Shown here in pieces: positions 45,886 through 55,300 of a DNA stretch of 64,000 nt. Each line of letters begins with the position of its first letter. Position 1 is the stretch's first letter. Under the pieces are notes generated by a model. It saw nothing but the letters and a program-made list of their open reading frames with translations, was not told the DNA's origin and did not search any database. Position numbers and translations under genes: made by a program. This stretch comes from JACOMY01 sp046233115 (GTDB lineage Bacteria; Pseudomonadota; Alphaproteobacteria; Kiloniellales; JACOMY01). The DNA lies in NCBI GenBank assembly GCA_046233115.1, contig JBJXHM010000008.1:1-64000 (forward strand), written 5' to 3'.

Positions 45886-48800
45886 CTAGCTCCAGACAAA
45901 GTCGAGTGCGGTGAGCTGGTTCGCGGCGGTCATGCCGGAGAGTTTGAAGGCCATATCGAGGCTGCCGTCGCCGTCCTGATCGACCTCGACCTGCCCCAGC
46001 GCGGCGTCGAAGCGTGCCTGGCTGTTGCCGCCGCCGCCGAAGGTCGCAGCCTCGATGTAGGTGAAGCTGCCGACCTCCAGCCCGGTGGCGAAGACCAGGC
46101 TGTCGTGGCTAGTGCCGCCGCCGAAGAGCTGGCCTTCGAAGTCGGTGATCACCAGGTTGGCGACCACGGTACCGCCGAACAGGGTCTCGCCGGTCTCGTC
46201 GCCGTCGAAGAGGAAGAGGTCGTCGCCGGTGCCGCCCGCGGCCGTGTCGCGGTTGCCGAGCGCGATCCTGTCGTCGCCGATGCCGCCGTAGAGCAGGTCG
46301 CTGTCTTCGCCCACGCCGCCGTCCAGGGAGTCGTTGCCCCGTCCGCCGGTGAGTTTGTCGTCGCCGCTGTCGCCGTAGAGACGATCGTCACCGTCGAGGC
46401 CGCGAAGGTCGTCGTCGCCAGCCGCCCCATAGAAGCTGTCCTGGCCGCCCTGGCCGCGCAGCAGGTCCGCGGCGCTGTTGCCGAAGACGGTGGCGCCGCC
46501 GGAGGAGGAGATCAGGGTTCGGGCGATGCCGTCCTGGGCATTGCGCATGATCTCCACGTTGTCGGCCAGGGTATAGCCGCTGACGAAGATCGAGGCGGTG
46601 TCGATGCCGCCGCCCGGATGCTCGACGATGCTGTCGTCGAGGTCGGTGACGAAGAAGGTATCGTCGCCGCTCCCGCCGACCATCCTGTCGCTGCCGCTGT
46701 CACCGGACAGAACATCCTTACCGCTGCCACCGAAGAGGCGATCGAAGCCGCTGCCGCCGCGCAGGCTGTCGTCCCCACCATCCCCGAACAGGCCGTCGGT
46801 TGCAGCACCGCCGTAGATGCGGTCACCGTCGTCGCCGCCGAAGATCTGGCGATCCTGGCCGTCGCCGCCGTAGATCCTGTCTGCACCGCTGTCGCCGCGG
46901 AAGCTGCGCTCGTCGCCTTCGCCGCCGTAGAGACGGTCGTCGCCGCTGCCGCCGTAGAAGCCCGAGTCCGCGGCCCCGTCGCCATAGAGCCGGTCCTGGC
47001 CGCTGTCGCCGAAGACGGCGCGGTCGCTGTCGCTACCGCCGGTGATGCGGTCGTCGCCCTTGCCTCCGTAGAAATAGCGGTCGCTGCCGTTGCCGCCGGC
47101 CAGCGTGTCGTTTCCGGCCTGTCCCAGCAGGCTGATGTCGTTGCCACTGTCGCCAAAGAGGCTGTCGTTGCCGTCGCCACCGGCCAGCAGGCTATCGCGC
47201 TGGTCGCCACCGTAGATGCGGTCGCTGCCGCTGTCGCCGAACAGACGGAAGTCGAAATCCTCGTCGCCGTTCAGGCGGTCGTTGCCACTGCCTCCGTAGA
47301 GGTCCTGGTCGCGCCCCTGGTTGCCGCTGATGCTGTCGCTGCCGTCGCCGCCGAAGAGGGAGAGATCGTCGCCGGAGCCGCCGGAGAGGTTGTCGCTGCC
47401 GGTGGCACCGTAGAGACGGTCGCGGCCGCTGCTGCCGTTGAACTGGTTGAACAGCCCTTCGGCGCCGGTCATGCTGTTATCGGCGTCGGTTCCCCGCCAG
47501 TAGAGGAACTCGACGTTGGTCAGCACCACGCTGTCGGGCAGGCTGGCCACGTCGAGCATCAGGACGATATCCGCTCCGCTGCCGCCGTCGTAGGTCTCGC
47601 CGGCGGTCACTCTGGCCTGACCAGTGGTGAAGAAGGCGTCGCCGCCCGAGCCGCCGAAGATCTTGTCCAGGCCGCTGCCGCCGTAGAGCGTGTCGCCGCC
47701 CAGCCCCCCGAAGACGCTGTCGTCGCCGTCGCCGCCGTACAGACGGTCGCCGTCGTTGCCGCCGAAGATCCTGTCCAGGCCGCTGTTGCCGTAGAGGGTG
47801 TCTCCGCCCAGCCCCCCGAAGAGGCTGTCGTCGCCGTCGTTGCCGCGGACCTTATCGTCGCCTGAGTCGCCGTAGAGCGCATCGTTGCCGGCGTCGCCGC
47901 CGATGAGGTCGTTGTCGTCGCCGCCGTAGACCTTGCGGTCGTTGCCGCTGCCGCCGTAGATGACGTCGTCGCCGGTGCCGCCGTAGATCAGGCTGTCGTC
48001 GCCGCTGCGCGCGAGGACGACGTCCGTGGCGTCGCCGCCGAAAAGGCTGACGTTGTCGAAATTCGTGGTGATGACGATGCTCGGGGCGTAGAGCACGTCG
48101 GTGCCGCTGCCGCCGAACATACCCTCGTTGCTGCCGAAGACGTCGAGCAGGCTGTCGTTGCCGCTGAGCCCGAACAGCAGGTTGGTGCGCGGTCCCGGAA
48201 CGATGGTGTCGCCGGCGTCGGTGCCGTAGTAGGCGAAGACCTCGATGTTGGTCGCCGTGGTCAGTGACGTGGCGGTCGCGAGGTTGTGCAGCGCCAGGGT
48301 ATCGCTGCCGGCGCCGCCGTCGAAGGTCTGGCCGGCGGCAAGGTCGCCCTGGCTTTCGACCACCAGGGTGTCGTCGCCGCTGAGCGCCGCGATCAGGTCG
48401 AGCCGGCTGTCGCTCTCGATGGTGTCATTGCCGCTGGTGCCGTAGCTCAGCACCCGGTCCGCGGAGATGGCGATGCCGGGGACCAGATAGGCCGCCTGCT
48501 GGAGAATCAGGGTGTCGCTGCCGCCGCCTCCGCCGAAGAAGCTGTCGCCCGCGGCCAGATCCCCCTGGCTGGTGACCAGCATGGTATCGCTGCCCAGGCC
48601 GCCATAGACGCGGTCGGCGCCGGGACCGCCGTAGATGACATCGTCGCCACTGCCGCCGCCGAGTGTCGTGTCGTTTCCGGCCCCGCCGAAGAGGGTATCC
48701 TTGCCGCTGTCGCCGAAGAGTTGTCCGTCGTCGCCGACGTCACCGAAAATCAGGTCGTCGCCGTCGCCGCCGTAAAAGGTCCTGTCGTTGCTGGCTCCGC

Positions 48801-49380
48801 CGTAGAGTCTGTCCGCGCCGCTGCTGCCAAAGACGTTCCCGTCCGGGCCGGAGCCGCCGAAGATGAAGTCATCGCCGCCGTCGCCGTAGATCGAGACGTC
48901 CCCACCCGAGTCGCCATAGATACGGTCGCCGCCCGGGCCGCCATAGATGTAGAAGTCGATTCCAGCTCCGCCAAAGATCGAATCGTTGCCAGCTCCGCCG
49001 GCAAGGCTGGCGTCCCAGTCAGCGCCGCCGAAAACCACATCGTTGCCGGATCCTCCGAAGAGTTTCGTGTCGTCGCCGGCGCCGCCAAAGACCCTGTCCG
49101 AACCGCTTTCGCCGTCCAGGTAGACGTCTTTCGCTGCGCCGCCGTAGACGTAGTCGTTGCCGTCGCTGCCAAGGAGGAAGGTTTCGAAGCCGGGGCCGCC
49201 GTAGATCCGATCGCTGCCGTACCCGCCAACAAGGAGGTAGTCGTCATCTGCACCGCCAAAAAGCGTGTCGTCCCCAAGGAACCCGTAAAGCCGATCGGTG
49301 CCACTGAGGCCAATGATCGTATCACCGTCCGAGGAGCCAAAGAGGGCGTCGTTGCCGCTGGTACCGATGATCGTTGCCAT
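45886..49380 (-). CDS. Large RTX protein with three linker modules (1164 aa)
   Basis: This is the largest minus-strand RTX gene. Cap A-T-I-I-G-T-S-G-N-D-A-L is followed by 9/10 repeats (GDDTLFGGA, DDDYLLVGGY, GSDRIYGGP, GFETFLLGSD), then two consecutive linker modules (about 48205-48590), a second array, a third linker (about 47470-47635) and a third array. Its C-terminal module is divergent: the strand reads DDTFFVTD and the middle section V-E-I-M-R-N-A-Q is unlike paralogs, but the final ~90 residues (D-F-E-G, G-N-S-Q-A-R-F, D-Q-D-G-D-G, D-F-V-W-S) are conserved. Codon use is as GC-rich as its neighbours. The start is ATG 49380 after GGGAGA. Confidence 0.9.
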   Translation of the reverse strand: MATIIGTSGNDALFGSSDGDTIIGLSGTDRLYGFLGDDTLFGGADDDYLLVGGYGSDRIYGGPGFETFLLGSDGNDYVYGGAAKDVYLDGESGSDRVFGGAGDDTKLFGGSGNDVVFGGADWDASLAGGAGNDSIFGGAGIDFYIYGGPGGDRIYGDSGGDVSIYGDGGDDFIFGGSGPDGNVFGSSGADRLYGGASNDRTFYGGDGDDLIFGDVGDDGQLFGDSGKDTLFGGAGNDTTLGGGSGDDVIYGGPGADRVYGGLGSDTMLVTSQGDLAAGDSFFGGGGGSDTLILQQAAYLVPGIAISADRVLSYGTSGNDTIESDSRLDLIAALSGDDTLVVESQGDLAAGQTFDGGAGSDTLALHNLATATSLTTATNIEVFAYYGTDAGDTIVPGPRTNLLFGLSGNDSLLDVFGSNEGMFGGSGTDVLYAPSIVITTNFDNVSLFGGDATDVVLARSGDDSLIYGGTGDDVIYGGSGNDRKVYGGDDNDLIGGDAGNDALYGDSGDDKVRGNDGDDSLFGGLGGDTLYGNSGLDRIFGGNDGDRLYGGDGDDSVFGGLGGDTLYGGSGLDKIFGGSGGDAFFTTGQARVTAGETYDGGSGADIVLMLDVASLPDSVVLTNVEFLYWRGTDADNSMTGAEGLFNQFNGSSGRDRLYGATGSDNLSGGSGDDLSLFGGDGSDSISGNQGRDQDLYGGSGNDRLNGDEDFDFRLFGDSGSDRIYGGDQRDSLLAGGDGNDSLFGDSGNDISLLGQAGNDTLAGGNGSDRYFYGGKGDDRITGGSDSDRAVFGDSGQDRLYGDGAADSGFYGGSGDDRLYGGEGDERSFRGDSGADRIYGGDGQDRQIFGGDDGDRIYGGAATDGLFGDGGDDSLRGGSGFDRLFGGSGKDVLSGDSGSDRMVGGSGDDTFFVTDLDDSIVEHPGGGIDTASIFVSGYTLADNVEIMRNAQDGIARTLISSSGGATVFGNSAADLLRGQGGQDSFYGAAGDDDLRGLDGDDRLYGDSGDDKLTGGRGNDSLDGGVGEDSDLLYGGIGDDRIALGNRDTAAGGTGDDLFLFDGDETGETLFGGTVVANLVITDFEGQLFGGGTSHDSLVFATGLEVGSFTYIEAATFGGGGNSQARFDAALGQVEVDQDGDGSLDMAFKLSGMTAANQLTALDFVWS

Positions 49381-49759
49381 TGTGGGTCTCCCGGATCGGA
49401 GCGGCGTGCTATCGCCTGCTATTGTGGTGTTCGGGGCGAGTTTCGCAGCCAGCGGCCTTTAGGGCGTGCGCGCCTCGCGCCTCCTGCCCAAGATCCGCCG
49501 GTGTCGATCGCGGTACCGCCCCGTCTTCGTCATCGCTCTGGTCGGAGTCGCTGGCACAGCCTTCCCTTGCGCTAGAAGAACCGCCGATTGTTCGGCAAAC
49601 TGGCACCAAGCGCCAATTTCTGTCAATGGTCATGATTTATTACAATTTTCATTGGTTGATCGCGTACCAGCGTCCTCCCTTTCATCATCGGGAGGGTGGC
49701 GGTATTTCAACAGGCTATCGTGGTGTTTCAAATGATTTTCTAGATTTACGATGAAGCGA
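49381..49759. other. Intergenic region, partly AT-rich
   Basis: This 379-bp stretch has no supported gene. Positions 49615-49755 are AT-rich compared with both sides. It should contain the promoter of the minus-strand RTX gene (left end) and the 3' end of the DUF2182 gene (right end). No hairpin with a T-tract was found. Confidence 0.5.
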
Positions 49760-50566
49760 TTACACAGCTGTAAAGAGCATCCAGAGGCCCCAGGCGCTGA
49801 GGCCGAGGCCGAGCGCATAGCTCAGCCAATGGCCGCCGGGGATGGTCTTCTCCAGCAGCACCAGCAGCGCGAGGCCCAGGATCCAGTAGAGGTTCATCAC
49901 ACCGCCGAAGAACAGCAGCCCCATCAAGAACCAGCAGCACCCCAGGCAGAAGGTGCCGTGCTCCATCCCCATGCGGATCGCCCCGGCCGCGCCCGGCCGC
50001 CAGCGGGTCATAATGAAGGAAAGCGGCGAGCGGCAGTGCTTGAGGCAGGCCTGCTTCAGTGGCGTCATCTGGTAGAGGCCGGCCAGCAGCAGCAGGATGC
50101 CGCCCAGGACGGCACTGTTGCTGGCCATCATCGGTGACAGCAGGCCGCTCGCCTCCAGGCCCCACTGCAGTGCCGCGGCGAGCAGGCTGAAGAGGCCCCA
50201 GGCGAGAAGGTAGGCCGCCGCGAAGAGACTGGTCGGGACGGCCGGGTTGCCGCGCTCTCGCTGTTTCCGATTGATCGCCGCGAAGAGCAGGATCATCGGC
50301 GCCGCAGAGGGCAGCATCATCGCCAGCATCATCACCCACCACATGAAGAAGATGACAACGGCGTAGCCGAACGTCCAAGTGGCCGGCGTCATCATGCCGG
50401 CCATCCCCTGCATGCCTTCCTCGGATGGCGGCAAGAGCGACATGCCGGTCCCCGCGCCGGTCAGGAGATAGGCCCAGGAGAGCAGGACGAGGAGGGCGAG
50501 GGCAGCAAGCGTGACTAGGCGGTCACGCCGCATCGCGCCCTCCAAGGTCCGGTCGATGGCGGTCAC
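49760..50566 (-). CDS. DUF2182 integral membrane protein
   Basis: A 268-residue polytopic membrane protein with about seven hydrophobic segments and the DUF2182 signatures: W-W-V-M-M-L-A-M-M-L-P-S-A-A-P-M near residue 75, a Q-M/P-L-K-Q-A-C-L-K-H-C-R-S-P motif near 165, and G-T-F-C-L-G-C-C-W near 203. The Met, Cys and His density suggests metal handling, as family descriptions propose, though none is proven. It lies 31 bp after the DUF1326 gene; these families commonly occur together and are likely one functional unit. Confidence 0.85.
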   Translation of the reverse strand: MTAIDRTLEGAMRRDRLVTLAALALLVLLSWAYLLTGAGTGMSLLPPSEEGMQGMAGMMTPATWTFGYAVVIFFMWWVMMLAMMLPSAAPMILLFAAINRKQRERGNPAVPTSLFAAAYLLAWGLFSLLAAALQWGLEASGLLSPMMASNSAVLGGILLLLAGLYQMTPLKQACLKHCRSPLSFIMTRWRPGAAGAIRMGMEHGTFCLGCCWFLMGLLFFGGVMNLYWILGLALLVLLEKTIPGGHWLSYALGLGLSAWGLWMLFTAV

Positions 50567-50597
50567 GATCCTCTCCTGCGCGCCTGGTGGCTTGGCG

Positions 50598-51206
50598 CTA
50601 GCCTTGCCAGGAGAAGGGGGCCATGTGGCCGTTGCGCTGGCCGGTCATGTCCTCCCAGTCGATGCCGAAGACATGCATGACGCTCTTGGTGGCCTTGGCC
50701 AGTGCCAGGCGCTGATTGACCGGGTGGGCGGTGTTTTCCAGCGCGATCGGTTCGGCCGGATCTGCGGCGCTGGGCAGGGCTTCGATCGCCTGATCCAGCA
50801 GATCGCCTGCCGTGACCGAGACCTTGAGACCGTCGCGTTCGAAGGTGATGGGCCGCTTTTCGACACCGGCCATGGTCCCGACCAGGGGCGCCAGAGCCGC
50901 CATCGGACCGCCAACCGCACCCGACGCGATGGCGGCAATGGCTTCCGTCTGCGCCTCGTCCGCGGTCTCGTCGACGATCAGGCCGACCGTCATGTTGCCT
51001 TCCGCCATGGGGCCTGGGGAGAGGATCATCACGACGAGGGAAAGACCGTCCAGCTTGACGCCGTCCTTCTCTCCCTTGGTGATATGCATGGCAACCGCTG
51101 CCTTGCAGTCACCTTCGGTCGGGGTGTCGACAAGATTGGAGGTAATACAAGGGCAAAGAAACGCGCAGTTGCACGTCTCCATATACTCACCTTCTAGGGC
51201 CCACAT
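50598..51206 (-). CDS. DUF1326 domain protein
   Basis: A 202-residue soluble protein with the DUF1326 start: W-A-L-E-G-E-Y-M-E-T-C-N-C-A-F-L-C-P-C-I, which presents four cysteines (C-N-C and C-P-C) within the first 20 residues, a likely metal-binding site. The rest is a predicted beta-rich domain with D-G-V-K-L-D-G-L-S-L near 50 and a conserved H-V-F-G-I-D-W near the end. Function is unknown; pairing with DUF2182 points to membrane-linked metal sensing or transfer. Confidence 0.85.
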   Translation of the reverse strand: MWALEGEYMETCNCAFLCPCITSNLVDTPTEGDCKAAVAMHITKGEKDGVKLDGLSLVVMILSPGPMAEGNMTVGLIVDETADEAQTEAIAAIASGAVGGPMAALAPLVGTMAGVEKRPITFERDGLKVSVTAGDLLDQAIEALPSAADPAEPIALENTAHPVNQRLALAKATKSVMHVFGIDWEDMTGQRNGHMAPFSWQG

Positions 51207-51291
51207 CGGCGGTTCTCCCTATTCAATACCGCGATCGGCTTCCTCTCATCGGACAGACTAGTGCCTCGTTTCCCTGCGGGCAACGCAAGGA

Positions 51292-51903
51292 TCACGCTTG
51301 GAAGTCGTGCCAGGCTTCCAGAATGAGAGTAAGGCTGAGCGCCCCCGGATCGGGATGCCCCAGCGCGCGCTCGCCCAGGGTCTTGGCCTTGCCGAAGCGC
51401 GCACACATGGCCTTCGTCGCCTCGCAGCCCTCCCTGGCCCCGACGGCGGCAGCGGCCAGTGCGGCCTTCAGGTCCGGCGCGTCTTCGGCTGCACGCAGGG
51501 CGTGGGCCAGGGGGTCCAGCATGGTCTTGTCACCCTCGGCCGCACCGCCGCGCTTCATCACCGCGTCGCGCCCGGCGGCGAGGAAGCTGCGGAAGCCCGC
51601 GGCATCCAGAACCTCTGTCTCGCCCAGCGCCTGGCCACCGGCCCGGAAGAAGCTGCCGAAGACCGCGCCCGCCGCCCCGCCGGTCTTTGACAACAGCGCC
51701 ATGCCGCTATCCTTCAGCACGGCGCCGGGGGTCTCCTGCGTGCCACCCGCCAGTTTCTCTTTCACTGCCTGAAAGCCGCGGCGCATGCCGATGCCGTGGT
51801 CGCCGTCGCCGATGGCGCGGTCGGCGTCGGTCAGTTCCGGCTCGGCGGCGATGACGGCCTCGGCGACGGCCAGCAGGGCCGCCCGGGTCGCTTGCGCATC
51901 CAT
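51292..51903 (-). CDS. dhaL: Dihydroxyacetone kinase subunit DhaL
   Basis: A 203-residue nucleotide-binding subunit. The metal-chelating loop I-G-D-G-D-H-G-I-G-M near residue 30 holds the two Mg ions that bind ADP or ATP; G-G-A-A-G-A-V-F-G-S-F-F near 78 and the A-x-R-G-G-A-A-E-G-D-K-T segment near 118 are also typical. It starts 2 bp after dhaK. In the phosphotransferase version ADP is fixed and DhaM supplies phosphate; no dhaM is in the operon, so this enzyme probably exchanges ATP directly or uses a partner elsewhere. It is the last gene of the operon. Confidence 0.9.
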   Translation of the reverse strand: MDAQATRAALLAVAEAVIAAEPELTDADRAIGDGDHGIGMRRGFQAVKEKLAGGTQETPGAVLKDSGMALLSKTGGAAGAVFGSFFRAGGQALGETEVLDAAGFRSFLAAGRDAVMKRGGAAEGDKTMLDPLAHALRAAEDAPDLKAALAAAAVGAREGCEATKAMCARFGKAKTLGERALGHPDPGALSLTLILEAWHDFQA

Positions 51904-51905
51904 GG

Positions 51906-52907
51906 CTAGCGGCTGAAGCCGAAGCAGGAGGCCGGCGCGTCGAGGTAGCGCTTCAACTCCGCGTCCAGCTTCAGGAGGCTGATCGAGAAGCCGGCCATCT
52001 CCTGGCTGGTGAGATAGGCGCCCATGTCGGTCTTGTGCACGCTGACGCCGCGCTCGGCCAGGATGGCGCGGACCCGGCGGTTGACCACCAGCATCTCCAT
52101 ATAGGTGGTGGCACCCAGGTTGTTGAACAGCAGCGCCACCTCGTCACCGCGCCCGAGCGGCAGGTCGGCCAGGAGGACCTCCATCATCTGGTCGGCCAGG
52201 GGGTCGGCGGCGGTCAGCTTCTGCCGGCTGACCCCGGCCTCGCCGTGCGCGCCCATGCCGACCTCGATCTCGTCGTCGGGCAGCTCGAAAGTGAGCTTGC
52301 CGGTCTCGGGCAGGGAGCCAGCACGGACCGCGACGCCCAGGCTGCGCAGGTTCTCGCGCGCCTTCACCGCCACCGCCTCGACCGCGGCCAGGCTGTCCAG
52401 TTCGGCCGCGGCGGCGCCGGCGATCTTGATCATGTAGACGTCGCCGGCGATGCCGCGGCGCTCCTCCTCCTGCCCGGCTGGGGCCGAGGCGACGTCGTCC
52501 CAGACCCGGACGGTGCGGACCTCGATGCCCTCCTCCTCGGCCAGCTCCGCGGCGATGTCGAAGTTCATGTTGTCGCCGGCGTAGTTGCCGTAGAGGTAGA
52601 GCACGCCGCGGCCGCGGTGGACCGCCTTGGTCGCCTCCAGGATCACGTCGGGGGAGGGGGCGGCGAAGACCCCGCCGGCAGCGGCGCCGTCGGCCATGTT
52701 GTGTCCGACGAAGCCATGAAACAGCGGCTCGTGGCCGCTGCCGCCGCCGATCAGCAGGGCCACCTTGCCGTCCGGGATCGCGCTGCGGACCACGGCGTCC
52801 TGTCCCGGCAGGCGGGTCATGGCGCCGTCGGAAGCCAGGACCAGACCGTCCAGCATCTCGCTCACCACCTCGGCCGGGTCGTTCAGGATTTTCTTCATCT
52901 TATACAT
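51906..52907 (-). CDS. dhaK: Dihydroxyacetone kinase subunit DhaK
   Basis: A 333-residue substrate-binding subunit. G-G-G-S-G-H-E-P near residue 55 is the conserved loop, N-Y-A-G-D-N-M-N-F-D near 107 holds the active aspartate, and V-G-M-G-A-H-G-E-A-G near 217 holds the histidine that forms a hemiaminal with the ketose. I start at ATG 52907, with GGAGGAG seven bases upstream; it overlaps the end of the small membrane gene by 8 bp (ATGTATAA). Enzymes of this family phosphorylate dihydroxyacetone or four-carbon ketoses such as erythrulose; the aldolase and importer in the same operon fit either. Confidence 0.9.
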   Translation of the reverse strand: MYKMKKILNDPAEVVSEMLDGLVLASDGAMTRLPGQDAVVRSAIPDGKVALLIGGGSGHEPLFHGFVGHNMADGAAAGGVFAAPSPDVILEATKAVHRGRGVLYLYGNYAGDNMNFDIAAELAEEEGIEVRTVRVWDDVASAPAGQEEERRGIAGDVYMIKIAGAAAAELDSLAAVEAVAVKARENLRSLGVAVRAGSLPETGKLTFELPDDEIEVGMGAHGEAGVSRQKLTAADPLADQMMEVLLADLPLGRGDEVALLFNNLGATTYMEMLVVNRRVRAILAERGVSVHKTDMGAYLTSQEMAGFSISLLKLDAELKRYLDAPASCFGFSR

Positions 52908-53115
52908 CGTCGTTCTCCTCCCCCTCCGGCCCCGTTTCCTTTGGCGGACTGGCCGGCACGTGATCGAGAACAATGAAGCCGCCTATGCCGACCAGCAGCA
53001 AGGGAAAGCCATAGGTGAAGAGGTCGAAATCGAAGGGCTGGATCATCAGGGCGACGCTGAGGAAGATGATCGCCGAGAGGATCGTGAAGAGCCGTTCGTG
53101 CAGTTTCGTGTTCAT
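52900..53115 (-). CDS. Small two-helix membrane protein (71 aa)
   Basis: Two hydrophobic helices (about residues 9-27 and 33-50: I-L-S-A-I-I-F-L-S-V and F-P-L-L-L-V-G-I-G-G-F) and an acidic tail. It overlaps the upstream ATPase gene by ATGA-type coupling (53112-53115) and dhaK by 8 bp, so it is firmly within the operon. Rhizobial glycerol importers also include a small membrane protein, but this one does not obviously match it. It may be an accessory subunit of the importer. Confidence 0.75.
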   Translation of the reverse strand: MNTKLHERLFTILSAIIFLSVALMIQPFDFDLFTYGFPLLLVGIGGFIVLDHVPASPPKETGPEGEENDDV

Positions 53116-54209
53116 GCCGCCACCTCCAGGCCCTGGGCGCGGCTGAGCAGGGCCTCGCTGCCGGCGTCGAAGAGGAAGGCGCTGGCCGGATCGAAATCGA
53201 AGGCGACGCGCATGTCCTGCCGCGCCGGCAGCTCTAGCGGCACGGCCTTGCGGAAGCTGCCGAAGCTGCCGTCGATCTGGATCGCCTTGTCGATGCCGCG
53301 GCGGTTCACGGCATAGACCGTGCCGGCGAAGCCTCCCTCCTGGACCAGGGCGATATCCTCCGGCCAGACCCCGACGATCACCGTCTCGGGAACCTCGCCG
53401 GTGGGGCGGAAGCCGGCCAGCGGCAGCGCGCGCTCCTGCCCCTCCAGGCGGATTTCACCGCCTTGGCGCCGAGCCCTCAGGAAGGCCATGTGCGGGCTGC
53501 CGATCAGCCGGCCCACGGCCGCCGTCGCCGGTGCCGCGATGATCTCCGCCAGGCGGCCAAGCTGCAGCACCCGTCCTTTGGCGACCAGGGCCAGGCGGTC
53601 GGCGATCGCGGTGGCGCCGTGGAAGTCGTGCGTGGCGTAAAGCAGGGTGGAGCCGTAGTGGGCGTGCAGCCCGCGTAGCTCCGCCTGCAGGTCCTCGCGC
53701 AGCTTCAGGTCGAGCGCGCTCAGGGGCTCGTCCAGCAGGTAGAGCGAGGAACGCCGGACCAGCGCGCGGGCCAGGGCCACCCGCTGGGTCTCGCCGCCGC
53801 TGAGGCCCTGCGGCTTGCGGTCGATCAGGTGGGCGATGCGGAGCTGCTCGGTCACGGTCTTGAGCCGGGCCTCGATCTCCGCGGCCTCCACCTTCCGGCC
53901 GGGCGCCAGCAGCGGCAGGGTGATGTTCTGGCGGACGGTGAGGGTGGGGAAGAGGTTCAGCCCCTCGAAGACCAGGGCCACGTCGCGCCGGTTCGCCGGC
54001 AGCCCGGTCATGTCGCGGCCGCCCAGGCCGATGCGGCCGCGGTCGGGCTTCTCCAGCCCGGCGACACAGAGGAGCGTGGTGGACTTGCCGGCGCCGGTCG
54101 GCCCCAGCAGCGCCAGGACCTCGCCCTCGGCCAGGTCGAGCGAGAGCCCGTCCAGTGCCCGCTGCGCGCCGAAGCGCTTGGCGAGATCGTCGATGGTGAG
54201 GAAGCTCAT
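53112..54209 (-). CDS. ABC importer ATPase 1 (intact signature, altered Q-loop)
   Basis: A 365-residue ATPase of the MalK/UgpC type with a C-terminal regulatory OB-fold. Walker A G-P-T-G-A-G-K-S-T (near 36), signature L-S-G-G-E-T-Q-R (near 136), Walker B L-Y-L-L-D-E-P and H-loop A-T-H-D are intact. The Q-loop, however, reads V-F-E-G-L, with Glu for the usual Gln. It pairs with the next ATPase, which has the opposite defect. It overlaps the upstream ATPase gene (ATGA at 54206-54209). It powers import of the binding-protein ligand. Confidence 0.9.
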   Translation of the reverse strand: MSFLTIDDLAKRFGAQRALDGLSLDLAEGEVLALLGPTGAGKSTTLLCVAGLEKPDRGRIGLGGRDMTGLPANRRDVALVFEGLNLFPTLTVRQNITLPLLAPGRKVEAAEIEARLKTVTEQLRIAHLIDRKPQGLSGGETQRVALARALVRRSSLYLLDEPLSALDLKLREDLQAELRGLHAHYGSTLLYATHDFHGATAIADRLALVAKGRVLQLGRLAEIIAAPATAAVGRLIGSPHMAFLRARRQGGEIRLEGQERALPLAGFRPTGEVPETVIVGVWPEDIALVQEGGFAGTVYAVNRRGIDKAIQIDGSFGSFRKAVPLELPARQDMRVAFDFDPASAFLFDAGSEALLSRAQGLEVAA

Positions 54210-55297
54210 GGCCGCAGTTCCGCCGGGCTCGCGGAGAGGTCGACCCGGTGGTCCTCCGCGTCGAAGAGGAAGGCGCGGGAGAGGTCCAGGCCGATCTCCG
54301 CCGGTTGGCCCTCGGCACGGTCCTGGCCCTGGAACACGCGCTCGCCCAGCTTGAAGGAAAAGAGCCGCTCTCGGCCCTGCTGAAACGGCAGGACCTCACT
54401 GGCGCCCGAAAGGCTGGGCAGGGCCGTGCCGGTGACCAGCGCCAGGTCCTGCGGACGAATGCCGAGGCGACAGCCATTGCGGCCGGCAAGGGCGGCCTTC
54501 AGGGGCTCGATGCCAGCACCACGGAGCGGCGCACCCTCCAGGCGGACCTCCTCGTCGTCGAGGGCGGCGGCGAAGAAGTTCATCGAGGGCGAGCCGATGA
54601 AGTAGCCGGTGAAGGCGGTCTCCGGCCGGAAATAGAGGTCGTCGGCGGTGCCGAACTGCTCGATCTGCCCATCGCGCATCAGCACGATGCGGTCGGCCAG
54701 CGCCATGGCCTCGCGCTGGTCGTGGGTCACGTAGATCGTGGTCACCCCCAGTTCGCGCTGGATGTGGCCCAGCTCCCAGCGCATGTTCTCGCGGAACTGC
54801 TCGTCGACGGCCGAGAGCGGCTCGTCCAGCAGCAGCACGTTGGGCTTGCGCACGATGGCGCGGGCCAGCGCCACGCGCTGCAGCGCGCCCGGCGGCAGGC
54901 CGCCCGGCCGCTTCTTCATGATCGGCCCCAGGTCCAGGATCTCGGCCGCCCAGTCGAGCTGACGGCGCACCACCTGGCGGGACTCGCCGCGCGCCTTCAG
55001 CGGGAAGGCGATGTTGCCGGCGACCGAGAGGTGCGGGTAGAGCGAGACCGACTGGAACACCATGGCGACGTTGCGGGCGCTGGGGGTAAGGCCCAGGATC
55101 TCGCTCTCGTCGAAGCGGATCGAGCCCGCGTGCGCCTCCTGCAGGCCGGCGATGCAGCGCAGCGTCGTGGTCTTGCCGCAACCCGAGGGGCCGAGGAAGA
55201 CCACGAAGGCGCCGTCCTCGATCTCCAGCGAGATCTCGTCCACTGCACGGAAGTCACCGAAGCTGACACGCAGCTTGTCGATGGAAATCTTCGCCAT
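54206..55297 (-). CDS. ABC importer ATPase 2 (degenerate signature)
   Basis: A 363-residue ATPase. Walker A G-P-S-G-C-G-K-T-T, Q-loop V-F-Q-S-V, Walker B V-L-L-L-D-E-P and H-loop T-H-D are canonical, but the signature reads L-P-P-G-A-L-Q-R where L-S-G-G-Q is expected. Since each site in the dimer uses the Walker A of one subunit and the signature of the other, this change should weaken only one of the two ATP sites. It begins 3 bp after the permease stop. Two-ATPase importers of this kind are known from the rhizobial glycerol system (GlpS/GlpT); homology is plausible but not tested here. Confidence 0.9.
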   Translation of the reverse strand: MAKISIDKLRVSFGDFRAVDEISLEIEDGAFVVFLGPSGCGKTTTLRCIAGLQEAHAGSIRFDESEILGLTPSARNVAMVFQSVSLYPHLSVAGNIAFPLKARGESRQVVRRQLDWAAEILDLGPIMKKRPGGLPPGALQRVALARAIVRKPNVLLLDEPLSAVDEQFRENMRWELGHIQRELGVTTIYVTHDQREAMALADRIVLMRDGQIEQFGTADDLYFRPETAFTGYFIGSPSMNFFAAALDDEEVRLEGAPLRGAGIEPLKAALAGRNGCRLGIRPQDLALVTGTALPSLSGASEVLPFQQGRERLFSFKLGERVFQGQDRAEGQPAEIGLDLSRAFLFDAEDHRVDLSASPAELRP

Positions 55298-55300
55298 GGC

